This document shows, one piece after another, positions 36,800 to 48,085 of a stretch of DNA of 64,000 nt. Each line of letters starts with the position of its first letter. Position 1 is the stretch's first letter. Source of the stretch: Auanema rhodensis (Eukaryota; Nematoda; Chromadorea; Rhabditida; Rhabditidae); contig OZ059894.1 in NCBI GenBank assembly GCA_964057225.1, positions 11,046,131-11,110,130 on the forward strand, in the 5' to 3' direction. A program made the translations under genes and the position numbers. Under the pieces are notes generated by a model. The model saw only the letters and a list, made by a program, of their open reading frames with translations. It was not told the origin of the DNA and did not search any database.

Positions 36800-39700
36800 T
36801 TAAATGGTTGTTGTTGCTCCAATCACTGTTGAAGGTCGTTTCTTTCGTACAACCGGTGTTTTTGGAGAATTGAAATGAGCATCAGGTATCTGAGAGCGTG
36901 TGAGCCTGTTTTTAGACTCTAAGGTGGGTATCACGCTGTTGTACCTTATTGGTACGTGGAATGGTTTTGGAACGGTTATAGGATTTTTGTCTTCTATTCC
37001 AAGTGCCAACTTGAGGGCTGAGCTCCATCTTTTGGTTGTGGGTATCTCTTTACGTCTTTCTTCATAGAGCTCTTGCCTTGTTTCTTCTCCAATTTTATCG
37101 ACAAGTTGTTGAAATAAGTTGTTTTCGTCCTTGTCCGTAGCTGACTTGTCTGCCGTATTCGGTCCGGTTTCTGCTTGATAATTGTCCTGTTGTGTTTCCC
37201 GCGTAATTTCCTGTGGTGCTATTGTTTCTTGTGGTGTTATTGAAGGTCGGCTTTGTTCGTAGGATTCGTCCTCGTTGTCGCTTTCTGAATCAGAGATTGA
37301 TGTTGTGGTGGGCGTGCTATTTTTAGCGCGCGTATTTTCCGTATCCTGCTGTGAGCCGTCGCTATAAATGGCGGGTGCGGAGTCGTTTCTGTTGTGCTCG
37401 CTTTCTTCGACGTTGTTATCGTCGGGTGGAAAGTATCTTATATTATTCTTGTGAGCTATAATCGTATTCCCTTCGCTATCTGCTAATATTACGTTATTTC
37501 CTTTTATTTCCTTGATTATATATGGTCCATCGCTTGTTGTTTGTAATTTATTTGCTGGCTTTGCTCGCTTGACGAGTGCTCTATTTTCCACGAAGATCTC
37601 TCTTTCCTGCGTCCTGTGATTTTCGTCGTATTTCTTCTTCATTCTTTCATTATTCAACTCTATCCTTTCATGAATCTTCTCGTGTAAGTCCGGGGCGTTC
37701 TTGATTGTGGCTCCTGGGGTTTCTAAGTCCTTATCTATTGGTAACCGAGCTGTTTGTCCAAACAGACAATCGTAGGGTGGTGTGCGAGTAGTAGCGTTTG
37801 GTAGTCGATTCATCGTAAAAACAATTTTTGGTAGAATGATATCCCAATTGTCTTGATCGTCATTAACGTAGGAAGTTAATGCTTCTTCCAGTGTTCTGTG
37901 TAGCCGTTCCACTTGACCATTTGCGTTTTTGTAGTATGGCATAGTTGTGTGATGTTCCGATCCAAGATCATCACACATGTTTTTGAATTCCTTTGAAACA
38001 AAATTTGCTCCATTGTCTGTGATGATTTTCTTGGGGGGTCCAAAAACATAAAACAAGTGTGTTTTAATAGCCGCTATTATTTCTTCTGATGTTTGACGAA
38101 TGAGCGGTATCGCTATGATCCATTTTGAAAAAGCGTCTTGTATTGATAAAATGTATCTTTTATCATTTGCGGTCCGAGGTAGTGGTCCAAGTATATCCAT
38201 GTGAACCCTTTCCCATGGATGGGTTACTGTTGGAAAATTTCTCATTGGCTCAACAGTGGCTTCGTGTGGGTTGTTTTTCCTCTTTGCACAGTCGAGACAT
38301 CTGTTGACGTATTTTGTGATGTCGTCCTGTATTCCGGTCCACGTATACCGCCGCAAAATGGAATCTTGAGTCTTATTGATTCCTAGATGCGCTCCGAGAA
38401 TTGGGTCTTTATGAAATTTTTCTATAATTGGTATTGTGATTGCTGGATCGTTTGGTAGAATGGCTCGCGGAGTTTGTAAAGCTGTTTTGGGTTTTGCATA
38501 CAGAGCGTCGTTCACAACGATATATCGATCCATTAGTTGCCTTCCTGCTGTTTTGTTCCGAATCTTTTCTTTTGTTTCCATGATCCATTCTGTATTGCCT
38601 TGAATGGTCCGAAGGTCCGTAATAGTTGAAATAGTCGAGATTTTGTGTGTAGGAGTTTCTTTTGGTTTCTTCTTTCTTTCCTTGGCTTCGTTGACTTCGT
38701 CTTCAAAATATCGTGAAAGTGCATCACAGACGCTGTTAAGACGTCCTGGGCGATACACTATCTCGATGTCGTATTCTTGTAATACGATTTGAAATTTTGC
38801 TAGCCTGCCAATAAGATCTTTTCTTGTCATGAGGCTAGTAAGAGGCCTGTGATCGGTGATGATTCTTATTGGTGTGCCTAGTATGTAAGTCCGAAATTGA
38901 TGTACTGCGAAAGTGAGTGCTAGGGCTTCGATTTCAATTGGCGGGTAATTCCGTTCGGCTTTGTTCAGTTTTCGGCTGGCAAATGCAATTGGGTGAAGTG
39001 GTTCCTTGTCGTCTTTAGCCTGTAATAGTACTGCGCCAACTGCAATTATACTTCCGTCGCTTTCAATGACGTAAGGTCGTTTTGCTATAGGTGCTTGTAG
39101 TACAGGAGCTTGACAGAGTATCTGTTTAAGTTGTTGAAATGCTTGTTCTTCTGCATCTCCCCATTTGAAAGCTGTATCCTTTTTCGTGAGCTCATAAAGT
39201 GGTGACGCAATGCCTGCGGCATTTCTAATAAATCTGCGAAAGTAGTTCACAACTCCCATAAATGCTCGAACTCCTGTTATTGATTTCGGTCTTGGATAAT
39301 CTTGGATTGCTTTTACTTTCTGAGGGTCTGGTTTTATTCCTTCGTGTCCAACAATGAATCCTAGGAATTTGACTTCTTGTTGTCCAAAGGTACATTTCTT
39401 AAGCTTGATTTTTAATCCTAGCTCTGCTGATGCGTTCAGTACTTCGTCGATATCTTGTAAATGTTTCGTCGTTGATTCCGATATGAGAAGTAGATCGTCG
39501 AGATAGACGAAGAGCTTGCATCGTACGTGTTGTTGTAAATATCGTACAGCATTTTGGAATGTGTGTGGAGCTCCGCAGAGTCCCATCGGCATTCTGCAGT
39601 ATTGATAAGTTCCGCTCGTAGTAGTGAATGCGGTGAGGTGTCTATCTTCTGATCTAAGAGGGATTTGAAAGAATCCAGATACTAGATCAAAGTTACTGAA

Positions 39701-42700
39701 GATACGCGCTCCGGCTGCTAGGTCCAAGATGTCTTGAATGTTAGATATAACGTAGATTTGTTTTTGCGTTATTGCGTTGAGTGCTCGAAAATCAGTCACA
39801 AATCTGTACGTTTTATCCTTTTTCTTGACCAATATTACGGGACTGGTAGTCATAGAAAAAGATGGCTCAATTATTCCTTGTTCTAACATTTCCTCCACTT
39901 GTTTTTCTACTTCTTCTTGTTGTGATAGAGGTATTCTGTACGTGATCTTGAAAGATGGAACTTTTCCTTCGATGATCGGGATGCTATGTTCCACTGGTCC
40001 TTTGAAAAGTCCAATATTGCGATCCTCGTTTAAGAAAGCTTCCTTGTTTCTGAGCACTATTTTCTTTAACTGTTGTCTCTCTAGCTGAGTAAAGATGGTG
40101 TTTGTTACATCGAGGTCTTTTATAAAGTCCTCTGGGAAGTATGGTAGTTGATCTTCCCATCTTGCTTCTGGTGGCACATATTGTCCTTTTTGCTCCTCCG
40201 TGTTTTTCGGGATAGCGTAAGCTGTTCCAATGCCTTGATTTGTCTGTACTACAATTGTGTCTGGAGAGATATTTGTAGCAAATATCTGAACTCCATATCC
40301 CGTTGGGGTGAAAGTAGTAGGGGCGAAACTCATTTTTCCTGTCCGCTGTGAGCTTCTAATAAAAGCTTGTTCGTAAGAGGCGGGATCGTCTACTTCCAAT
40401 GTAAGCGATCTGGTTTCTCCTGGGTAGAACTGTTTAGTTTCCAGGCTTACGACGTGTGCTATCGTGTGGTTCTCAGTCCATGGCGCGTAGTCTTGTGCTA
40501 AAGGTACTATTGTGTCTCCAATTAGTAGTGAATTTTGTAGTGGTCGTAAAGATGTATTTATTCCTATTTTGTTGAGAGCTTCTATGAAGTCTATTCCTAA
40601 TAATATTGGTGCTGGGCAGTGGTTGTTGGCAGAAATCAGTACTTTGTGCTCGATTTCTGTCTTCCCGATAATAATTGGGATTCTTGTGTAGCCCAGGAAA
40701 GAAAATCGTGATTTGTTTGCTACAATGGCTGTTGTCTTTTCCATAACCATTGTTGCTGCCGGTAGTTGTTGAAATGTACTTTCCTTCATGTATGATATAG
40801 AAGCTCCTGTGTCCCATAAAGCAGTAAAGATCTGATTGTGAATGGAGAGAGGTACGAAAGGTAGTCGTGATCCTCCGATGTAGTTAATCCTTGATTCTTT
40901 CATAGCGTACCGTGGTAGATAGGCGAAAAAGTCATTATCTGATAGTGGGGCGTCAGGATCATATCGAGAGGTTCTTGTATATAATTTCTCTTGCTGAGAA
41001 GTGACTAGTGGTTTTAATTCGAATTGTTTGTCCTCTCCTCTTGGTTCTTCGTCTTGTTCGTTGAATGTGATTTGATTGATTGGTATCCTTGTGGTACATG
41101 CATATATTTTTAATGCCCAAATAGTAACAGTTATGAGTCCTATTGTGACGATGATTGCTCCAATAATAGCTAGTGTCCTTAGTATCCATGCTGTAATTGA
41201 TTCTCCTATGTATCCAAAGAAATTTGTGATTTGTTTCTCCGCGTTGTTTGATATGTTATCTGCTATCATTAATGTCGTTCCAACTGTTCCTCCTATAATT
41301 CCTATTGGATTCAGATTGGATAGTCCAGAATGTTTGAAGACTGGTTTCAATTTTCCTGGCATAGTTGCTTGTAAAGATGCTAGGCTAGAGCCGTAGGAAA
41401 TAGCCAGTGCCATTGGAAATGTTGACTCCGTGAGGTTTGAAAATATGTTGGAATTGTTAAACTTAATGTGATCAATTTTTACAGATGTGAGTTCATCCGA
41501 AAATGAGAAGTTAGTCACATTCAATGTTGAATTATCTTTCATCCATTGATTGTTTTCTCTGTAGGGATCTGATGTAGCCATATCGCATGCTATGATGTGG
41601 GCAAATGGTGTTAAATCTCTTGATCCTGGTGTGATGAAGAGTTTTCCGTGATGTTCCGTGTCTACCGGTGTCTCCAGGTAACATTTATCGTCTCGTTTGT
41701 GATCCGAGTATACACGTGTTACTTGTACAGGGGTGCATGGCATGACGTAAATAAGATGTTCTCCAACAAACTTTGCTGAAATATCCTGTCGACGAAGCAT
41801 AGTGCGAATTCCTATAGTCGGATTAATCTGCAGGATTGCCCACCAGGTAAGTAGCTGCTTATTTTGCATTCTGCATACGTTTTTCTTTGTTATTTGGAAA
41901 GATTGTAAGATTTCCTCCTCTAGTTTTGACGTAGAGTATTGGAGGTGGGACCTTGTATCTTGTTGGCGTAGTTGATCGTCGTATTTTTGAATGATATCTG
42001 CTCGTGTTCGTAGGAAATTGAGGTGTGCTTGTGATCCAGTGTGAGATTTGATTTCCTCAATCGGTTGGGTCGTTGTTGCTCGCTTTGTAGTAGTCCGAGT
42101 TGTTGGAAGTGTCCTAGTAGATTCCCTGCGGGATGTGGTGGTGAGAGGACGTGGTGGTGGAGTTACTGGAGTTGTTGTACTCTGGTAATAATAATATCTC
42201 CTTGGTGTAGTTGTAGGTTGAGGTGGAGACGTCCGATGAGTAGTAGTTGTCGGGGCAGTTGTTGTGGTAGTCGATGTAGTGGTTGTGGTGGTTGTAGTAG
42301 TGGTGGTTGTGGGGCTAGCACCAGGTGACTCAATGAGCTGAAGATATGCTTGTTGAAATAATTTGCTGTCTTCATCCGTGATAGGTCTGATTGTAGGTTG
42401 ATTTTTGGGCAACCCATAATTTTGTGCGTGTCCGTTGAAGATGAGGGTATAGTTGGGAAAGACGATTGCTGACGAATTTGCCTGTTTTGTGAGATCTGCC
42501 CATTTCTTATTTTCTGTCTCTCTTTGTTCTTTTGATATCCGAGTTAGACGATTGTTTTGCTCTAGATAATTAAGAAACTCCTGTATTTGATCCATCTGGG
42601 TGTAGAACTGTGTGTCAGTGCGTGATCTAGGCAGTTTTGTCATCCTGGGTGGGTACAGTTGGTACAGATAGTCCTCCATTGATGGAATAGTCTCTCCTGT

Positions 42701-45640
42701 TGCCAGAGTGGTAGGTGTGTGAGCTATTTCAATTGCTATTTGTCTTGCTCGGTCGAGATAATCGCCTTCGTAGTTGAGTAGACGTGTGGCAAAGTCGCTG
42801 ATAGTGATTTGCTTGCTGAGTTTTGCCGTGATCTCTGATGGCAGTAGGTGTTCGATGGCAATTTTCGTAGAAAGTCGAATCTCAGCTTCTGCAAGTGTGT
42901 GCAGGATAACCATGTTGATGTCAGTGTAGTTGTGCCATAAGAGTCGGTTCTTCAGTTTTGATGAATCTAGTTGTAGGAATTTGATGAAACCTATGTGTAC
43001 GCTAGATGTCTTGAGATATTCCATAAGGTTATAAGCGTTGTCCAGTCTTTTCCTATTTCGATATGTCTGGTACATAGGTAGTATACCTGTAGAACTGTCT
43101 GTGAGGCGAAGTGATTTGTAGATAGTGATATTGAAGAATCTCGTAGGGTATTCTTGGGGTGCCATCCTCTTTTGACGTCGGTGTGTTTTTAAGTCCTTGA
43201 TGGAAATGTACGTACCACTATCAGTTGAGTAGATGCTTGTATTCATACATCTTGTAGCTGTAGGGTCTGGCGTGTTGTTTTTGAGAATGAATGCTCCTTG
43301 TATTTCCGAGATTAATACAGTATCATTGTTGATTAGTGCTTCGAATTTCCCTAATGTCGTGTAGTCGCAATTTCGATGATCATTGGGTGGGATCCATGTG
43401 ATAACTGCGTTGGTGGTGTTGCATACTCCTTGTTGCTTAGTGCATCCTTCAGTGTTGATGAATAAGTCGGAGATTATAGTGTCATCGTGTAGGCTAGTCA
43501 TCATTCCTCTTTCTAAGGTGAATCTTGACTTGGTTGTGCAAGAGGATGCCCAAAACGATTTTGATTGTGTACTAGATGGCATAGGGGCTTTGAATAGTCC
43601 TGGTGCTTCGCGATTGAGGTCGTTATCCATGTGTCGTCTTTCTTGAATGGCTGTTTGGCATTCTTGTGGAGTGGCTGGTTCTATTCGGAGTAATGTAACG
43701 TTATTTTCCCTGATGAAGAATAAGTCGTGGGCGCACGTTTTATAGATTTCCTTGGCGCATTTCCATGCTTCCCATTCCTTGTAATTCATATTTTCTGCGA
43801 ATAGTTCCACTGTTTTTATCTCGACTCCGTCCTTGTGTGCATAGTCTGAGCAGGTGGTTGGGCGAGGTGGTTCGAGGAAAATACCTCCTCGTTTGCCAAT
43901 GCAGAGTTGATAGGTGTTGTCTGCCTGGCAAGGTATCATAGATAGGGCGATGACGGATAAGAATAGCGGTATGAACGGAAGTGTCTTCTTTGTTTTGACT
44001 GTTTCCTTTTCTACTTTGTTAACGTGAAAACGGACGCTGGGGCTTCTTGTGCGATCTCTGTTCCTGTTATGTGGTCCATATGAAGTGCTGCGATTTCGTT
44101 GTTGAAATCCGCGATCAGGACAGTTTCCGCGGTTGTATCGGTCGTTTCCTCTGTGCTCCTGTCGATCATTCCTTCTGCTATCATATCGATCGTTTCCTCT
44201 GCTGTTGTATCGATCATTGTATCTATCGTACCGTTGGGGGCTACGATAATTGTTGTATCCTCGTTGATATCCATTGTTTCTGTTATCCTGTCTGAAGTTG
44301 TGACGGTTATTTTGTCGATCCTCTTGGTATCTTGGTGAGCGGTATCCTCCTCTTCTTTGATTCCATTGCTCTTGTGGTTGTTGTGGTCTTGATTGATTTC
44401 CATAGAATGTTCTTGATTGGTGTGTTTGTGATCCGTCATAGATTTTCTCCTGTTGTGATGCTCTCATGTGGTTTATGAGACCATTATTAATCTCTAGTTG
44501 TTCCACGTCTTTAATCAAGTTGTTGACCAAGAGCGAAGGATCCTCGTCAGCTTCCACAGTTTCGGCAATAGTCACGGCTGCATCAAAGGTGATAGGGCTG
44601 CAGTTATTGACATGTGTTCTTAAAGTCTTTCGTAGTCCTCCTAAGAATGAAACTCGTAGTATTCTTTCATCGGCTGTCGAGTCCATGTTGCATGATTCGT
44701 AGGCAAGGTTTCTGCAGCGTTGAGCGAAATTTTGTACCGTTTCGTGCTCTCCTTGTTTCAAATGAGTGAGTTTTGTGAATGCTGCATCTCTCTTTTCTGG
44801 AGGTTGTAATTTCTCCGATAGTATGCGTTTGACGTGGTTCCATCCCTGGCGTAAGTCTTCTGCTGGTATAGTTCGAAGAGCTTCAGCGGCTCTATCCGTT
44901 CCGAGAAGTAGATAGAGATGGGAAAGTCTCTCGGCAATAGGGACTTGAAGGGCATCGAAATATCCTTCTAGTCTTTGCATGTAGAGGTTGAATGGAACCG
45001 ATCCATCATAAAGCGTAGGTTTGTGATGGCGAATAGAAACGTTGTGGGCTCTTGCAATAGGAGAGTTGTCTTGCTCCATCTGCTCTGCCATTTGAGGGCG
45101 ACTTCTCTGCTCTGTAACATTCGAAGTCAAATTTACGTTATTGTCTGACGAAGAAGAGACAGGAGACAGAGAGTGCCCGTGCAAAGATTGATCAGTGGAA
45201 GAGGGAGAGTTTCTAGGAATAGGAGAGGTGAGGATTTCCGCATTTGCGGTTTGAACAAGGCGTTGAGGAGAAGTGTGATTTGGAGGACAAGTGTTAGTGC
45301 CGGTATTAACAACTGTTTTTGGAGAGTGAGAAGAGCGTTTGGGCGTGGATTTACTGGATGATGCTTTATTCTTATTCAAGCTAATTGCATGCCTAGTAGT
45401 TTTAATAGCAGTAGTATAAAGTTTCTTAGCAGTTAGCGGTGTACCCGGAATAGGGGGTAATTTCTTTGATTTCGCGTTCGTTTTCGGATATTTCGCATCT
45501 GGTCGGAATGCATCCGGTGGTCCTCTTTTTCTTTGGTTTCTATGCAGTGCTGCTTCCACTGTCTGAGTTTTCTCTGCGCTATTCGTAGCATTTTGGGCAA
45601 TATTTCCCGGCGGAGGGTTTTGATTCGCTGCGTCAGCCAT
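36800..45640 (-). CDS. Gag-Env-Pro-Pol polyprotein, Gypsy copy 2 (2946 aa)
   Basis: Same domain order as copy 1 with no stop or frameshift: Gag, Arg/Asn/Tyr-rich basic tract, signal peptide (LPFIPLFLSVIALSMIPCQA), glycoprotein with RRQKR cleavage site, Thr-rich tract, membrane helix (ITAWILRTLAIIGAIIVTIG), DTGA protease, YLDD RT, RNase H, HHCC and D,D35E integrase. Cysteines of the ectodomain and the furin site match copy 1; the Thr-rich tract and the C-terminal low-complexity tail vary most. That the envelope part remains intact in a diverged subfamily argues that it is functional and not a chance fusion. Confidence 0.93.
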   Translation of the reverse strand: MADAANQNPPPGNIAQNATNSAEKTQTVEAALHRNQRKRGPPDAFRPDAKYPKTNAKSKKLPPIPGTPLTAKKLYTTAIKTTRHAISLNKNKASSSKSTPKRSSHSPKTVVNTGTNTCPPNHTSPQRLVQTANAEILTSPIPRNSPSSTDQSLHGHSLSPVSSSSDNNVNLTSNVTEQRSRPQMAEQMEQDNSPIARAHNVSIRHHKPTLYDGSVPFNLYMQRLEGYFDALQVPIAERLSHLYLLLGTDRAAEALRTIPAEDLRQGWNHVKRILSEKLQPPEKRDAAFTKLTHLKQGEHETVQNFAQRCRNLAYESCNMDSTADERILRVSFLGGLRKTLRTHVNNCSPITFDAAVTIAETVEADEDPSLLVNNLIKDVEQLEINNGLINHMRASQQEKIYDGSQTHQSRTFYGNQSRPQQPQEQWNQRRGGYRSPRYQEDRQNNRHNFRQDNRNNGYQRGYNNYRSPQRYDRYNDRYNSRGNDRYDSRRNDRQEHRGNDRYNRGNCPDRGFQQRNRSTSYGPHNRNRDRTRSPSVRFHVNKVEKETVKTKKTLPFIPLFLSVIALSMIPCQADNTYQLCIGKRGGIFLEPPRPTTCSDYAHKDGVEIKTVELFAENMNYKEWEAWKCAKEIYKTCAHDLFFIRENNVTLLRIEPATPQECQTAIQERRHMDNDLNREAPGLFKAPMPSSTQSKSFWASSCTTKSRFTLERGMMTSLHDDTIISDLFINTEGCTKQQGVCNTTNAVITWIPPNDHRNCDYTTLGKFEALINNDTVLISEIQGAFILKNNTPDPTATRCMNTSIYSTDSGTYISIKDLKTHRRQKRMAPQEYPTRFFNITIYKSLRLTDSSTGILPMYQTYRNRKRLDNAYNLMEYLKTSSVHIGFIKFLQLDSSKLKNRLLWHNYTDINMVILHTLAEAEIRLSTKIAIEHLLPSEITAKLSKQITISDFATRLLNYEGDYLDRARQIAIEIAHTPTTLATGETIPSMEDYLYQLYPPRMTKLPRSRTDTQFYTQMDQIQEFLNYLEQNNRLTRISKEQRETENKKWADLTKQANSSAIVFPNYTLIFNGHAQNYGLPKNQPTIRPITDEDSKLFQQAYLQLIESPGASPTTTTTTTTTTTTSTTTTTAPTTTTHRTSPPQPTTTPRRYYYYQSTTTPVTPPPRPLTTTSRRESTRTLPTTRTTTKRATTTQPIEEIKSHTGSQAHLNFLRTRADIIQKYDDQLRQQDTRSHLQYSTSKLEEEILQSFQITKKNVCRMQNKQLLTWWAILQINPTIGIRTMLRRQDISAKFVGEHLIYVMPCTPVQVTRVYSDHKRDDKCYLETPVDTEHHGKLFITPGSRDLTPFAHIIACDMATSDPYRENNQWMKDNSTLNVTNFSFSDELTSVKIDHIKFNNSNIFSNLTESTFPMALAISYGSSLASLQATMPGKLKPVFKHSGLSNLNPIGIIGGTVGTTLMIADNISNNAEKQITNFFGYIGESITAWILRTLAIIGAIIVTIGLITVTIWALKIYACTTRIPINQITFNEQDEEPRGEDKQFELKPLVTSQQEKLYTRTSRYDPDAPLSDNDFFAYLPRYAMKESRINYIGGSRLPFVPLSIHNQIFTALWDTGASISYMKESTFQQLPAATMVMEKTTAIVANKSRFSFLGYTRIPIIIGKTEIEHKVLISANNHCPAPILLGIDFIEALNKIGINTSLRPLQNSLLIGDTIVPLAQDYAPWTENHTIAHVVSLETKQFYPGETRSLTLEVDDPASYEQAFIRSSQRTGKMSFAPTTFTPTGYGVQIFATNISPDTIVVQTNQGIGTAYAIPKNTEEQKGQYVPPEARWEDQLPYFPEDFIKDLDVTNTIFTQLERQQLKKIVLRNKEAFLNEDRNIGLFKGPVEHSIPIIEGKVPSFKITYRIPLSQQEEVEKQVEEMLEQGIIEPSFSMTTSPVILVKKKDKTYRFVTDFRALNAITQKQIYVISNIQDILDLAAGARIFSNFDLVSGFFQIPLRSEDRHLTAFTTTSGTYQYCRMPMGLCGAPHTFQNAVRYLQQHVRCKLFVYLDDLLLISESTTKHLQDIDEVLNASAELGLKIKLKKCTFGQQEVKFLGFIVGHEGIKPDPQKVKAIQDYPRPKSITGVRAFMGVVNYFRRFIRNAAGIASPLYELTKKDTAFKWGDAEEQAFQQLKQILCQAPVLQAPIAKRPYVIESDGSIIAVGAVLLQAKDDKEPLHPIAFASRKLNKAERNYPPIEIEALALTFAVHQFRTYILGTPIRIITDHRPLTSLMTRKDLIGRLAKFQIVLQEYDIEIVYRPGRLNSVCDALSRYFEDEVNEAKERKKKPKETPTHKISTISTITDLRTIQGNTEWIMETKEKIRNKTAGRQLMDRYIVVNDALYAKPKTALQTPRAILPNDPAITIPIIEKFHKDPILGAHLGINKTQDSILRRYTWTGIQDDITKYVNRCLDCAKRKNNPHEATVEPMRNFPTVTHPWERVHMDILGPLPRTANDKRYILSIQDAFSKWIIAIPLIRQTSEEIIAAIKTHLFYVFGPPKKIITDNGANFVSKEFKNMCDDLGSEHHTTMPYYKNANGQVERLHRTLEEALTSYVNDDQDNWDIILPKIVFTMNRLPNATTRTPPYDCLFGQTARLPIDKDLETPGATIKNAPDLHEKIHERIELNNERMKKKYDENHRTQEREIFVENRALVKRAKPANKLQTTSDGPYIIKEIKGNNVILADSEGNTIIAHKNNIRYFPPDDNNVEESEHNRNDSAPAIYSDGSQQDTENTRAKNSTPTTTSISDSESDNEDESYEQSRPSITPQETIAPQEITRETQQDNYQAETGPNTADKSATDKDENNLFQQLVDKIGEETRQELYEERRKEIPTTKRWSSALKLALGIEDKNPITVPKPFHVPIRYNSVIPTLESKNRLTRSQIPDAHFNSPKTPVVRKKRPSTVIGATTTI

Positions 45641-46776
45641 CTTTGTTGGTTTCCTGGAAGGAAATTATTAACCAACGAAGACTGAGCTTATATTATACAA
45701 AACGTAAGAGACAATATGGGGTTGGTATGCGCGACTCCTGTTCCTGTCAGGGGGCCAGCCTGCAGCGGGTCACTAGTCGGAGAATAGCCTGGTCAGGTTC
45801 ATACACGAGTCCGCAACTACGTGTGACCTTTAGCAAAGGACCAAGTTCTTATCTCTCGAAGAGGCATGAGATATGAGACAGTGGTCTGTGTATTGCTCCT
45901 TTTCAGTCATGGACAAGATCAGGTACACAGGCTTCTCATACTCACTTTTCCAGACTTCTCTTACCTAAGCAAACCCCCAAAAGACGTTCCCTTTTAACGT
46001 TACTTCTGTTCCCCTGGGTCTTGCTAGGTGGGACCACTCAATTTCAAAATATTCTTTAATTCTCATATGGGACCAAAAGGGTTAATTTCAAATGATTGCG
46101 CGTCTTATATCAAAAAGTGTACGCCTCCGCGCGATGTCCCGAGAATGTCTGGTATTGTTTCTTACGGGGCTTTCTCATAAAAATGCGTTAGATATCAAGA
46201 ATAGTGATTTTGTTTATGAATCAATGTTTTCAGAATGATTTATGAATAGATATTTTCAAAATTTAGCTTGTGATAAGATGTTTTCAAGATGACTTATGGG
46301 TAAGTGTTGCAATATGAATAAATGTCTTTAAGATATTTCATGAATTGATAGTTTTTAATATTATTCGTGGTTAAATATTTTGATATGCTTGTTCCAAAAA
46401 GAGTTTTTATGCATTATATGCCTTTAACATACAGGAAAGTAGAGGAATAAAGTAGGAATATAGATTGTAATAGATAATATGTATAAGACATTTTTTTTTT
46501 TTTTTCAAATAGATATATCAGAAATGATGTTAGAAGAATGATATTTAGAGATAAATTCGAATTACTAGATTAAATTGGAGTTTTTGTTTTAGATACAAAA
46601 TTGACTTGAAAGTTTGAAATATAAAATTTAATTAGAATTTTTGGATATGAAATCAAGATAAATTTTTAGAGTAAAAAGGATTTCAAAGAAAGAGAAAGTA
46701 ATTTAAAGGTGAGAAAAGTAGCGGCAATGGTCCATAGAGATTCGTCCCTTATAGACGAATCTCGGTGGAACCTCCA
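45641..46776 (-). promoter_or_regulatory. Leader, internal promoter and primer-site hairpin, Gypsy copy 2
   Basis: About 1.14 kb. In sense it starts with the primer site TGGAGGTTCCACC and a 10-bp hairpin (GAGATTCGTC 46737-46746, GACGAATCTC 46754-46763, 7-nt loop). The AT-rich middle is unlike copies 1 and 3, but 45700-46150 matches their conserved block. A TATA word AATATAAGCTCAGTC stands 44 bp before the ATG, followed by the TTTCCTTCCAG acceptor-like stretch. Confidence 0.62.
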
Positions 46777-47115
46777 CGTTCCATATTGGTTCCTAGGGTT
46801 CCGGCTAGGTAACCATATGGACTTTAATAGTGTGAATGCCATTGTAAAAGTAACAGAGAGTAGAGAAAAAGAAGTTTATTCAGAATATGGAAATACAATT
46901 ATAAAAGCAAAATACAATAATCAAATAAATGAAACTACATGTTATGAGAAAGCCAACCTAGTTGCTTTCTCAGGGGTTTATATAGCAAAATATTAATTAC
47001 AAATATAATTGAATTTATACAAAAAGTAGTTCAGGTCTAGTTTCTTATTGAATTCTATTAACCAAAAGTCGGTTGACGTTGTCAACCGCCTTCTTTATAA
47101 GACACGTATGGAACA
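46777..47115 (-). repeat. 5' LTR, Gypsy copy 2
   Basis: 339 bp, identical by eye to 35384-35722, flanked on the right by TTAA and normal array spacer. Confidence 0.92.
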
Positions 47116-47311
47116 TTAATAGTTAGGACCACAAAGAAAACAACAGGAACAGTAACAAATGAAATGCCCAAACTTTACAGTGTTCGAGTTATTTACAGTA
47201 TCTAAGACTACCTCTGTCGTGTTATTAGAGCAAACATTCGATTAACAACAACTTTTTTTTAGTTATCAAAGCTTTTTTATTTCTTCAAAAAATTTCAAAT
47301 AAAATATAAAA

Positions 47312-47429
47312 GCTTACGACACCCGGGATTCCCAAGCCGTCTCCGATCCAAGTACTAACCGGGCCCAACGTTGCTTGACTTGCCAGATCGGACGGGATGG
47401 CGTACTTTCAACGTGGTATGGTCGTAAGC
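47312..47429 (-). rRNA. 5S ribosomal RNA gene 6
   Basis: Intact gene between Gypsy copies 2 and 3. Copy 3 begins 60 bp upstream of it. Confidence 0.97.
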
Positions 47430-47489
47430 AATGTTATATTCTTCATTATCAGTTATATCACTCTAAATCTTGTTGTTAATAGATACGAC

Positions 47490-47875
47490 CGTTCCATTTG
47501 ATTGCCCTAGGGTTCCGACTAGGGTTTTCAGATGGATTTTGTGCAAGGGTTTCATTGTTCAACAAGTAGTTAAATTAGCAACCGTTTTATTATATAGAGA
47601 AAACTACAATAGGAAATGTTATAAACTACAAACAAGTAAAGTTAAAGTCTAAAACTACATGATAGAAGATCTCCCTTAGTGTGTTTTCTACGGGTTTATA
47701 TAGCAAACTATAGAATGTAAAAAGTGAATGAATTTGTATAAAAAGAATTACGTTCCACCTTATTCCGTGGAATCTTTTCTAAAAAGCTTTCGAATTCTAG
47801 TTTCTTATTTTATTTGATTAAACTAAAGTCGGTTGACGTAGTCAACCGCCTTCTCTATAAGTTATGTATGGAACA
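47490..47875 (-). repeat. 3' LTR, Gypsy copy 3
   Basis: 386 bp, matching the copy 1 LTRs. Confidence 0.93.
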
Positions 47876-48085
47876 TGCCTTATAGGAAAAAAAGTTAGCT
47901 GACCTCAGCTATAAGAAATTAGATTTCGTGTTTTTTTTTGAAACAAAAAAAAAAAAAAAAAAAAAAAATTGAAACAAGAATAGGAATAATAGAATAGCTA
48001 AGTGAATAATAGAGTGAATAGATAAAATAAAAAATAAATAAAAATAAAATGTTTTATTGATTCATCACCTCTTTCTTAGCAGTTT

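Larger units (their letters stand above)
35384..47115 (-). mobile_element. Ty3/Gypsy-type LTR retrotransposon with internal envelope, copy 2 (11.7 kb)
   Basis: Complete element with 339-bp LTRs (35384-35722, 46777-47115) that I read as identical, a TTAA target duplication (35380-35383, 47116-47119) and the same gene order as copy 1. Protein differs from copy 1 at many sites, and LTR and A-tract regions differ more, so this is a separate subfamily. Transcription runs leftward, in the same direction as the 5S gene. Confidence 0.95.
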
